Positions 1 to 7,464 of a DNA stretch of 64,000 bases are shown here, piece by piece. The stretch is from JABCPE02 sp963520375 (GTDB lineage Bacteria; Bacteroidota; Bacteroidia; Flavobacteriales; Weeksellaceae). Where the stretch lies: the NCBI GenBank assembly GCA_963520375.1, contig CAUQQF010000002.1, forward strand, positions 62,001 to 126,000, read 5' to 3'. The notes below the pieces were generated by a model, which saw only the letters and a list, made by a program, of their open reading frames with translations, was not told the DNA's origin and searched no databases. Each line of letters begins with the position of its first letter. Position 1 is the stretch's first letter. Made by a program: the position numbers and the translations under genes.

Positions 1-913
1 CAAAAACACTGAAAAGCAAAAGCTTACCTTGATTTCTTCTCAAAGGGAAGAAAGTCAGTGTGAAAATAGAAATCCCTGCCCCAATGTCCGATGCTGCATT
101 CAGAAAGCCGTAACCCACCGCGCCCAGCTGTAAAATATCCTTTGCAAAAACAGGAATAAGAGCCACAGCGCCACCAAAAAGCACAGCGAACAAATCCAAT
201 GTCAAAGCACCCACGATTTCTTTTGTTTTAAATATATAATGCAAGCCTTCCTTTATACTCTCATAAACATTGACTTCTTGGTCTTTAAATTCCGAATGCT
301 GTGGTTTTGTTTTAAAATAAAAAAAGAAAGCCACAAATAAGGAAGAAACTATCACCACTAATGTTCCTTTGATTTGCAATAAAGAAACCAAAAATCCACA
401 CATCGCATGCCCCATGACTGATGCCGCCAAAAATGTAGTCTGATTGATAGTAATGGCTCTTGGGAGAAGTTCTTTGCTTACGATTTTGGGTATCATCGCA
501 GGGACAATAGGTCCAAGGAAAGACCGTGCAATCCCTGTAAGAAAAACAACGAAATAAATAAAATAAGTGACCTCATCATTAGTAAATTCTAAATTTCCCT
601 GAAACCAAGCAGGAATAAGCAATGCTCCAAGAAGAATAACATAAGCAAAATTACAAATGAGCAGAAGCCTTCTCTTTTCGTTCATATCAATGAAATGCCC
701 AGCATACAAAGCACAGCCCACCGCAGGAATCACCTCAGACAGACCAATCAGCCCAATAGAAAACGGATCGCCTGTAAGTTCATAAACCCACCAGCCTAAA
801 AGTGTGGAGGTCATCTTAAAGGCGAGAATAATAAAAAACCGCCCTGTAATAAGGTTTCTAAACTCCTCATTCTTCAAAGCTTTTAGGGCATCAAGTGATA
901 TTTTTAGGTTCAT
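1..913 (-). CDS. MFS transporter, C-terminus cut by window edge
   Basis: The frame is open from the ATG at 913 to the left edge, giving about 304 residues; the C-terminal helices lie outside the window. Long hydrophobic segments recur from residue ~15 onward. A GHFIDMNEKRRLL stretch after the second helix resembles major facilitator motif A (G-x-x-x-D-x-x-x-R-R), so this is probably an inner-membrane secondary transporter or exporter. The substrate cannot be read from the sequence. The ATG lies 3 nt after the stop of the DUF5071 gene, making this the third gene of a minus-strand operon that starts with the GH3-family gene. The family is fairly sure and the function is unknown. Confidence 0.8.
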   Translation of the reverse strand, partial: MNLKISLDALKALKNEEFRNLITGRFFIILAFKMTSTLLGWWVYELTGDPFSIGLIGLSEVIPAVGCALYAGHFIDMNEKRRLLLICNFAYVILLGALLIPAWFQGNLEFTNDEVTYFIYFVVFLTGIARSFLGPIVPAMIPKIVSKELLPRAITINQTTFLAASVMGHAMCGFLVSLLQIKGTLVVIVSSLFVAFFFYFKTKPQHSEFKDQEVNVYESIKEGLHYIFKTKEIVGALTLDLFAVLFGGAVALIPVFAKDILQLGAVGYGFLNAASDIGAGISIFTLTFFPLRRNQGKLLLFSVF

Positions 914-916
914 TAT

Positions 917-1300
917 TTATTTTCTTAATGTATTTATCAATTCTAAAATTTCCTCTTCTTCCGTATTTGTCTGTAAAACCTTTGCCATATTATCAAAATC
1001 TTTTTTCAAGAAATCTTTGTTTTCTAAACTAAGTTTAGGGCAGATATTCGTCAAAATCCAATATTTCCAAATCATATCATCTGTTTGGAAAACTTTAGAA
1101 ATTTCACTAATGAACAAATCTTGCCTTGCCACAATAATTTCTACAATTTTAGGAAAAATAGGCCAATTAGCATCTTGTGTCCAAGTCAGCAATTCACTTG
1201 TAAGTTGAGATAAATCAGAGTCATTTAATATTTTTATTTCCTCTAAATTACTACCATCTAATTTGTCTTTAGGCAATAAGGTTTTTATATTTTTCATCAT
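917..1300 (-). CDS. DUF5071-like small cytoplasmic protein
   Basis: This 127-residue protein has no signal peptide or membrane segment. The N-terminal LLPKDKLD motif, followed by a helical region with WTQDANWPIFPKI and a later W-x-Y-W, matches what I remember of the DUF5071 family, whose function is unknown. The protein ends in an acidic helix (TEEEEILELI). The gene sits 4 nt after the GH3-family gene and 3 nt before the MFS gene, so all three are probably co-transcribed. Adjacent Met codons at 1300 and 1297 leave the exact start open. The family call is from memory of the motif and is moderate. Confidence 0.65.
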   Translation of the reverse strand: MMKNIKTLLPKDKLDGSNLEEIKILNDSDLSQLTSELLTWTQDANWPIFPKIVEIIVARQDLFISEISKVFQTDDMIWKYWILTNICPKLSLENKDFLKKDFDNMAKVLQTNTEEEEILELINTLRK

Positions 1301-1304
1301 TTGA

Positions 1305-2813
1305 TTATGTCAATTTCTTGAATTTCTCCAAAATATCGGCTATTTTCCTATCATTGGCAAGTCGTGGGATTTTATTTTGTCCGCCCAGTTTCCCTTCTGC
1401 TTTGGCGTATTCTTGAAAAGCATTTTTAGCCAAACAACTGATTTTCAATGATTGAAGAATATTCCCTGAAATCAAATCATCATAATAAACATTTCGCTCC
1501 CTCATCTCCAAATCCAGCGTTTTCCTAAATTCTTCCAAATCCTCTGGCTGTTTTTCAAATTCTATAAACCACTCATGGTAAGGAAGTTCCTTGTTTTCAG
1601 GTGTTACCTGTGGCGCTAGATGAAACTCAGTAATTTGTGCTGGGTGCTTTGCCACTGTGGCTTTCATGGCTTCTTCCACCTCAAAGGCAATCACATGCTC
1701 TCCAAAAGCAGAGGTAAAATGCTTCGTCCGCCCACTCACCAAAACTCGGTGAGGATTTTTAGAAATAAAACGAACCACATCGCCGATGGAATACGCCCAA
1801 AGCCCTGAATTAGTACTGATAATCAAAGCATAATCTTTATTTAGCTCAACTTCTGATAAAGTCAATCTCCTTGCATTAGGTTTTCCAAATTCTTCTAACG
1901 GAACAAATTCGTAGAAAATCCCATGATTAGTCAAAAGCAAAAGCCCTTCCTGCGTATAGTCATCTTGAAAAGCGAAGAAGCCCTCACTCGCTGGAAAGGT
2001 CTGAATAATATCCACCTCGCCGCCTAAAAGATATTCCATTTTTTCTCGGTAAGGTTCATAGTTCACTCCGCCTGTGATGATGAGCTGAAGATTTGGGAAA
2101 ATTTCCTTTATTTTTTTGCCTTTTTTATCAATCAGTTTTTCAAAATACATGATGAGCCACGGCGGGATACCAGAAATCAAAGTCATGTTCTGATTTTCAG
2201 TCTCTTCCACTATTTTATCCACCTTAGTTTCCCAGTCTTCTATGCAGTTAGTCTCGTAGGAAGGCAGTCTGTTTTTTTGAAGATAATTTGGAATGTGATG
2301 CGCCACAATTCCCGAAAGCCTGCCTGTTTTGATGCCGTTGATTTCTTCCAATTCTGGAGAACCTTGCAGGAAAATCATTTTCCCTGCCACAAAATCTGCA
2401 TTGCCTTTTTGGGCAATGTAATGGAATATCGCTGATTGTGCAGCGGCTATTTGGTAAGGCATTCCCTCCTTTGAAATGGGAATGTACTTAGCGCCTGATG
2501 TCGTCCCAGATGTTTTAGCGAAATATTCTGGCTGGGAAGTCCATAGGATATCTTTTTCTCCGTTTTCTATTCGCTCTATATAAGGCTTTAAATCCTCATA
2601 ATCACTGATAGGAACTTTTTCCTGAAAATCCCTGACAGACTGGATTTCTCCAAAATGATGCTCTTTTCCAAAAAGCGTATTTTCGGCTGTTTTTAACAAA
2701 GAAAACAAAAGTTTTTCTTGGTCAGCCGCCGCATTTTGTTTATAAATTTCAGCATTTTTGGTATGTTTTTTTGCCCAAAGTAAGGCAATTTTAGTCTTTA
2801 AAAAATTTATCAT
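1305..2813 (-). CDS. GH3 auxin-responsive-promoter family protein (adenylate-forming)
   Basis: The 502-residue protein resembles plant GH3 acyl-amido synthetases, which adenylate a carboxylate and join it to an amino acid. Bacteroidota carry homologues of unknown substrate. The P-loop-like adenylation motif appears as AKTSGTTSGAKYIPIS near residue 98. Later conserved segments are PASEGFFAFQ, the Y-S-I-G-D-V-V-R-F motif and LVSGRTKHFTSAFGEHV, in family order, and the length is typical. It is the first gene of a three-gene minus-strand operon. Its ATG sits 4 nt after a perfect TATTTTTG element (2825-2818), suggesting a leaderless transcript. The family is clear; the reaction in this organism is not. 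Confidence 0.88.
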   Translation of the reverse strand: MINFLKTKIALLWAKKHTKNAEIYKQNAAADQEKLLFSLLKTAENTLFGKEHHFGEIQSVRDFQEKVPISDYEDLKPYIERIENGEKDILWTSQPEYFAKTSGTTSGAKYIPISKEGMPYQIAAAQSAIFHYIAQKGNADFVAGKMIFLQGSPELEEINGIKTGRLSGIVAHHIPNYLQKNRLPSYETNCIEDWETKVDKIVEETENQNMTLISGIPPWLIMYFEKLIDKKGKKIKEIFPNLQLIITGGVNYEPYREKMEYLLGGEVDIIQTFPASEGFFAFQDDYTQEGLLLLTNHGIFYEFVPLEEFGKPNARRLTLSEVELNKDYALIISTNSGLWAYSIGDVVRFISKNPHRVLVSGRTKHFTSAFGEHVIAFEVEEAMKATVAKHPAQITEFHLAPQVTPENKELPYHEWFIEFEKQPEDLEEFRKTLDLEMRERNVYYDDLISGNILQSLKISCLAKNAFQEYAKAEGKLGGQNKIPRLANDRKIADILEKFKKLT

Positions 2814-2817
2814 AAGG

Positions 2818-2825
2818 CAAAAATA
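2818..2825 (-). promoter_or_regulatory. -7 element, 4 nt before the GH3-family ATG
   Basis: TATTTTTG on the minus strand matches the Bacteroidota TAnnTTTG. Only CCTT separates it from the ATG at 2813, so transcription should begin at or next to the start codon. Confidence 0.6.
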
Positions 2826-2867
2826 AAGATTTTAATGAAAACTACTTTTCACAATGGGAAATTTAAT

Positions 2868-2875
2868 TATATTTG
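2868..2875 (+). promoter_or_regulatory. -7 element for the prolyl oligopeptidase gene
   Basis: TATATTTG fits TAnnTTTG. It lies 16 nt before the ATG at 2892 and inside the longer open frame that begins at 2835, which argues for the 2892 start. Confidence 0.5.
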
Positions 2876-2891
2876 GGAAAAATCTTTAGTT

Positions 2892-4988
2892 ATGATTAAC
2901 AAAACATTATGCTGCGCAGTGGGTTTAGCTGCCATTTCATTTATGAACGCTCAACACAATTATCCTAAAACAGAGAAAATAAGCCACACCGATGAGTATT
3001 TCGGTACGAAGGTGGAAGACCCTTACCGCTGGCTGGAAGATGACATGTCCCAAAACACCAAAAACTGGGTAAAAAGCGAGGTAGATTTTACTAATAATTA
3101 TTTGGCTAAAATCCCTTTCAGAAAGGACATTGCTAAACAGCTGAAAGACATCTGGAATTATGAAAAAATTTCTGCTCCATTCAAAGAGGGAGATTACACC
3201 TATTTCTATAAAAACGATGGGCTTCAGGCGCAGTATGTTCTATACAGAAAGGACAAAAACGGAAAAACCGAAGTATTCCTTGACCCTAATAAATTCTCGG
3301 CTGACGGAACTACTTCCTTAGCAGGAATCAGCTTTAATAAAAAAGGAAACCTCGTTGCTTACAAAATCTCCGAAGGAGGCAGCGACTGGAACAAAATCAT
3401 CATCCTAGATGCCATTACCAAAAAACAAATCGATGAAACCCTTGTAGATGTGAAATTCAGCGGAATTGCATGGCTTGGCGATGAAGGTTTCTACTATTCC
3501 AGCTATGACAGACCTGATGGAAGCGTACTTTCTGCAAAGACAGACACGCACAAAATCTATTTCCACAAACTGGGAACTAAGCAGTCCGAAGACCAGCTCA
3601 TCATCGGTGGAGAAAACTTTAAACGAAGATATCTTTCTGCCAGCGTTTCTGATGACCAGAGATTTCTAATCATTTCTGCGGCGAATGCTACGAATGGAAA
3701 TGAACTTTACATCAAAGATTTAAAGAAAAAAACAGACTTCGTCCCTATGCAGACTGGTTATGATTTTAATACAAATGTAGTCGATACGAAAGGCGATATC
3801 ATCTATGCTATCACGGACAAAAATGCTCCAAACAAAAAGATAGTGAAATTTAATATCAATAATCCTAACAGCTGGACAGAAGTAGTCCCAGAAAAAGAAA
3901 ATGTGCTGTCTATCTCTACTGGCGGCGGATACCTATTTGCTAAGTATATGAAAGATGCTATTTCTTTCGTGCAACAGCTGGACTACAACGGAAAACTTAT
4001 CCGTGATATCAAACTTCCTGGAGCTGGGAAAGCAGATGGTTTCGAAGGGAAAACAGGAGAAAAAGAGCTGTATTTTTCATTTACAAATTACATCACGCCT
4101 AGCACGATTTATAAATATAATTTGACTACAGGAAAATACCAAATTCACCAAAAACCAAAAGTGAAATTTAACCCTGATGACTATGTATCCGAACAAGTAT
4201 TTTATACCTCAGCAGATGGAACTAAAATACCGATGATGATCAACTACAAAAAAGGATTAAAAAGAGATGGTAAAAACCCAACTATCCTGTATTCTTATGG
4301 AGGGTTTAATGTAAGTCTTACACCTTCTTTCTCGCCTGTAAATGCTATCTGGATGGAAAATGGCGGAATCTATGCCGTTCCAAACATCCGTGGTGGTGGT
4401 GAGTATGGTAAAAAATGGCACGATGCAGGAACTAAAATGCAGAAGAAAAATGTATTCAACGACTTCATCGCTGCAGGAGAATACCTACAAAAAAATGGCT
4501 ACACTTCGCCTAAATACATGGCTCTTTCTGGGCGTTCTAATGGCGGACTTCTTGTAGGAGCTACCATGACTATGAGACCAGACCTTGCCAAAGTAGCTTT
4601 CCCTGGCGTGGGAGTATTGGATATGCTTCGTTATAACAAATTTACTGCTGGTGCCGGCTGGGCTTATGACTATGGAACAGCTGAAGACAGTAAAGAGATG
4701 TTCGAATACCTGAAATCCTACTCGCCTGTTCATAATGTGAAAAAAGGCGTGTGCTACCCTTCTACGATGATTATCACCAGCGACCATGATGACCGTGTAG
4801 TTCCTGCACACTCCTTCAAATTCGGAGCTGAATTACAAGAGAAACAAAGCTGCCCAAATCCTATTCTTATCCGAATAGAAATGAATGCTGGGCATGGTGC
4901 TGGGCGTTCTACAGACCAAGTTATCAATGAAAACGCTGATTTGCTAAGTTTCGGGTTCTATGAAATGGGCATCCGACAACTGAAATAA
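2892..4988 (+). CDS. Prolyl oligopeptidase (S9A), secreted
   Basis: This serine peptidase cleaves peptides after proline and closely resembles the Elizabethkingia meningoseptica prolyl endopeptidase. From the ATG at 2892 it has 698 residues. A signal peptide ends near FMNAQ, a beta-propeller domain with SHTDEYFGTKVEDPYRWLEDD follows, and an alpha/beta-hydrolase domain closes the protein. Catalytic residues are visible: Ser549 in GRSNGG, the Asp pair 633/634 in DHDDRVVP and His668 in NAGHGAG. The frame is open back to an ATG at 2835, but that would add 19 residues in front of the signal peptide and would contain the promoter element at 2868, so the shorter start is preferred. A terminator follows at 5013. 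It probably acts in the periplasm. Confidence 0.95.
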   Translation: MINKTLCCAVGLAAISFMNAQHNYPKTEKISHTDEYFGTKVEDPYRWLEDDMSQNTKNWVKSEVDFTNNYLAKIPFRKDIAKQLKDIWNYEKISAPFKEGDYTYFYKNDGLQAQYVLYRKDKNGKTEVFLDPNKFSADGTTSLAGISFNKKGNLVAYKISEGGSDWNKIIILDAITKKQIDETLVDVKFSGIAWLGDEGFYYSSYDRPDGSVLSAKTDTHKIYFHKLGTKQSEDQLIIGGENFKRRYLSASVSDDQRFLIISAANATNGNELYIKDLKKKTDFVPMQTGYDFNTNVVDTKGDIIYAITDKNAPNKKIVKFNINNPNSWTEVVPEKENVLSISTGGGYLFAKYMKDAISFVQQLDYNGKLIRDIKLPGAGKADGFEGKTGEKELYFSFTNYITPSTIYKYNLTTGKYQIHQKPKVKFNPDDYVSEQVFYTSADGTKIPMMINYKKGLKRDGKNPTILYSYGGFNVSLTPSFSPVNAIWMENGGIYAVPNIRGGGEYGKKWHDAGTKMQKKNVFNDFIAAGEYLQKNGYTSPKYMALSGRSNGGLLVGATMTMRPDLAKVAFPGVGVLDMLRYNKFTAGAGWAYDYGTAEDSKEMFEYLKSYSPVHNVKKGVCYPSTMIITSDHDDRVVPAHSFKFGAELQEKQSCPNPILIRIEMNAGHGAGRSTDQVINENADLLSFGFYEMGIRQLK

Positions 4989-5012
4989 AATCGGTTCTTT
5001 ACTAAATATCCT

Positions 5013-5046
5013 ATCCCGTTCATTCTGAAATGAGCGGGATTTTGTT
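5013..5046 (+). terminator. Rho-independent terminator after the prolyl oligopeptidase gene
   Basis: A 12-bp stem (5013-5024 with 5029-5040, one G-T pair) has a CTGA loop and is followed by TTTTG and an AT-rich run. Confidence 0.75.
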
Positions 5047-5128
5047 TAATTTTATATTAGAAAATACGGCTCAGTATTCAAAAACAACCACTCAGTTTAT
5101 TTTTTTAGTTTTCATCAGAAATCTATTA

Positions 5129-5136
5129 TACCTTTG
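5129..5136 (+). promoter_or_regulatory. -7 element for the sensor kinase gene
   Basis: TACCTTTG matches TAnnTTTG and sits 21 nt before the ATG at 5158. No convincing -33 TTG is seen. Confidence 0.5.
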
Positions 5137-5157
5137 AACCATCAAAAGATAAAAACC

Positions 5158-6471
5158 ATGAAAAAGTTTTTCTTCATCTGTCTTTTTATTTCCTTTGGTG
5201 TTGCTGCTTTTTTAGGAATGTTTTGGATGCAGAATCCTACTTTGGAGAAGTTCTTTTTGGATTTCTGTATTTCAGCCCTTTACATTTATACCATTGGGTT
5301 CGGCCAGATGCTGCTCAATAATTTCCTGAGCCAAAGATGGGACTGGATATCACAGACCTATGAGCGTGTGACTTTTGGAATTATTTTCACGATTTTGGTA
5401 AGTGTGGCGAGTGTGCTTTTGTGCAACTACATCAATTTCATTTTGATACAAAAAATGCCCGTTGAGGTTTTTTGGACAGAAAAAATGTGGTGGATTCATA
5501 TTTTTAATATCCTTATTTCTCTGGGAGTTTCTGCTTTTCTCCATGCGAGAAGTTTCATGATAGAGTGGAAAAAATCTACAATGACGCAGGTGGTGGAGCA
5601 GAAAATCATCGCAACTTCCGCGAATGTCCGTTTTGAAAGCCTCAAAAACCAACTCGACCCGCATTTTCTTTTCAATTCGTTGAATGTACTGAGTTCCCTG
5701 ATTGAGGAAAATCCACAAAAAGCGCAGGAATTCACGGCATCAATGTCCAAAATTTACCGATACATTTTGGATAAAAAAGACCAAGAATTAGTAAGTGTAG
5801 AGGAAGAATTGGACTTTGCGAAGACCTACTGCGAGATGCTCACCGCTCGTTTTGAAGACAGCATTTCTTTTCATTTTGAAATAGAACCAGAGGTCAGAAA
5901 AGCCTTCGTTGTGCCGCTTTCGTTACAGCTTCTTTTGGAAAACTGCATCAAACATAATTTCGCTACGGCACAAAAACCTCTGCAAATCAGAGTGTATTCC
6001 GAAAACCAGTATTTAATTGTAGAAAACAATCTGCAACCACGAAATTCCATTCACCAGCCTTCTGGAATTGGCTTAAACAATATTTTGGCTCGGTATAATT
6101 TAATTACAAACAAAAAAGTATTTATAGAAAAAACAGAAAATCATTTCAGTGTAAAAATCCCTATTTTATTAACTTCAAAAATCAATATTATGCAAACAAC
6201 TAACGAAAATCCCGCTTATGACAGAGCTTACAAAAGAATGAAAGAAATCAAATCTTTCTACATGCACCTCATCACTTACTTGGTTATGAACACTTTCTTT
6301 ATCTGTCTTAATCTGTATCACAATCCCGATCATCTTTGGTTCTGGTGGCCGCTTGTAGGCTGGGGCTTCGGAGTGGTGATGAACGGACTAAGCGTATTCT
6401 CTCCTTTTGGGAATTCTTGGGAAAAGAGAAAAGTTCGTGAAATCATGGAAAAAGAGGGAAAAGAAATTTAA
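5158..6471 (+). CDS. LytS-type sensor histidine kinase fused to a C-terminal 2TM domain
   Basis: The 437-residue protein starts at the ATG at 5158; the upstream TTG at 5134 overlaps the promoter. Four membrane helices fill roughly residues 1-135. A His_kinase (LytS/YehU) domain follows, with the phospho-acceptor His169 in DPHFLFNSLN and an ATPase region with the N-box ENCIKHN and the glycine motif GIGLNN. From residue 345 the sequence restarts like a separate protein: MQTTNENPAYDRAYKRM, then two helices, matching the 2TM family usually encoded alone next to such kinases. The LytTR regulator 95 nt downstream is the likely partner. The signal sensed is unknown. The fusion has an internal in-frame ATG at 6190, so the 2TM part could also be translated separately. 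Confidence 0.88.
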   Translation: MKKFFFICLFISFGVAAFLGMFWMQNPTLEKFFLDFCISALYIYTIGFGQMLLNNFLSQRWDWISQTYERVTFGIIFTILVSVASVLLCNYINFILIQKMPVEVFWTEKMWWIHIFNILISLGVSAFLHARSFMIEWKKSTMTQVVEQKIIATSANVRFESLKNQLDPHFLFNSLNVLSSLIEENPQKAQEFTASMSKIYRYILDKKDQELVSVEEELDFAKTYCEMLTARFEDSISFHFEIEPEVRKAFVVPLSLQLLLENCIKHNFATAQKPLQIRVYSENQYLIVENNLQPRNSIHQPSGIGLNNILARYNLITNKKVFIEKTENHFSVKIPILLTSKINIMQTTNENPAYDRAYKRMKEIKSFYMHLITYLVMNTFFICLNLYHNPDHLWFWWPLVGWGFGVVMNGLSVFSPFGNSWEKRKVREIMEKEGKEI

Positions 6472-6486
6472 TAACGATTACTTTCC

Positions 6487-6531
6487 AAACGAATGCCTAC
6501 TCGTTTTAAACGAATAAGCATTCGTTTAAAA
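6487..6531 (+). promoter_or_regulatory. Hairpin with a competing upstream arm, between kinase and regulator genes
   Basis: A perfect 12-bp stem pairs 6504-6515 with 6520-6531 around an AAGC loop. Upstream, 6487-6496 (AAACGAATGC) is an exact complement of 6518-6527, so it could displace the main stem. No U-tract follows, so this does not look like a simple terminator. It may act as an attenuator, an RNA stability element or an operator with three ACGAAT-type half sites. Confidence 0.5.
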
Positions 6532-6566
6532 TCTATAAGCATAAAATTAATTTTAAAAACAAAAAC

Positions 6567-7304
6567 ATGAAAGTCATCATTATAGAAGACGAAAAACCAG
6601 CGGCGAGACAGCTCCAGAGAATGCTTTCGTTGTTTTCTGATTTAGAAATCGCTGCGGTCATTCACTCGGTGGAGGAAGGCGTAGAATGGTTCAAAACGCA
6701 TGAGCATCCACAGCTTATTTTTTCTGACATCGTCCTTGGCGACGGACTTTCTTTTGATATTTTTGAACAGGTTCCTACCCAGAGTTTTATCATTTATACC
6801 ACGGCTTTTGACCAATATACGCTGAGGGCTTTCAAACTTAATTCTATTGATTACTTACTGAAACCCATTACATTAGAAGATTTAACTAAAGCGGTTGATA
6901 AATTTAAAAATTTCATTCCAAAGGAGCAGTTTTATAACAATCTGAATTTCAAGGAACTTATCCAAAAAGAAAAACCTTCTCTGAAACGAGTTTTGGTTAA
7001 AATCGGGTATAATTTAAAGATAATCCCTGTGGAAGAAATTTCCTGCTTCTACACCGAAAACAAGATGGTCTACGCTCAGACCTCTGAAAGAGCTTTTCCT
7101 ACGGATTTTAATTTAGAAGAGCTGGAAAGTGTTTTGGATTCTTCATCGTTTTTTCGCGCAAATAGGCAGTTTATCATTAACATTGATTACATCAAGAATA
7201 TCCACACTTCGCCGAATTATAAAGTGGAACTCCGCTTCCAGCCAACGGAAGAAATCAGTATCAGCCGAGAGCGAGTGAAGGATTTTAAAAATTGGTTGAA
7301 TTAA
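6567..7304 (+). CDS. LytTR-family response regulator
   Basis: This 245-residue protein has an N-terminal receiver domain (about 1-115), with acidic residues in IIIEDEKP, the phospho-acceptor Asp54 in FSDIVLGDG, a Thr near 79 and Lys99 in LLKP. A LytTR DNA-binding domain follows (about 140-245), with the family signature FFRANRQFIINIDYIK near residue 200. The sensor kinase gene lies directly upstream on the same strand, so the pair forms a two-component system. The gap between them holds the hairpin at 6487-6531, which may set the ratio of regulator to kinase. The target genes cannot be read from the sequence. Confidence 0.93.
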   Translation: MKVIIIEDEKPAARQLQRMLSLFSDLEIAAVIHSVEEGVEWFKTHEHPQLIFSDIVLGDGLSFDIFEQVPTQSFIIYTTAFDQYTLRAFKLNSIDYLLKPITLEDLTKAVDKFKNFIPKEQFYNNLNFKELIQKEKPSLKRVLVKIGYNLKIIPVEEISCFYTENKMVYAQTSERAFPTDFNLEELESVLDSSSFFRANRQFIINIDYIKNIHTSPNYKVELRFQPTEEISISRERVKDFKNWLN

Positions 7305-7425
7305 ATCACATTAAACATTATAAATCAATTACTTTTATTTAGAAAAAGAACATATTATAGACGGAGATAACAACAATCATATTTTTTTATTTTGAAAATA
7401 ACTTCATCGTTTTGTTAGATTGACT

Positions 7426-7433
7426 TAACTTTG
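7426..7433 (+). promoter_or_regulatory. -7 element for the metalloprotease pseudogene
   Basis: TAACTTTG matches TAnnTTTG and lies 31 nt before the ATG at 7465. The promoter looks intact although the gene is broken. Confidence 0.5.
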
Positions 7434-7464
7434 TATAATACAATCAAAATAAAGTTATATCCAT

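Noticed and set aside
2835..2891. In-frame N-terminal extension of the prolyl oligopeptidase
   Set aside because: It would place 19 residues before the signal peptide and contains the TATATTTG promoter element, so the ATG at 2892 is the better start.
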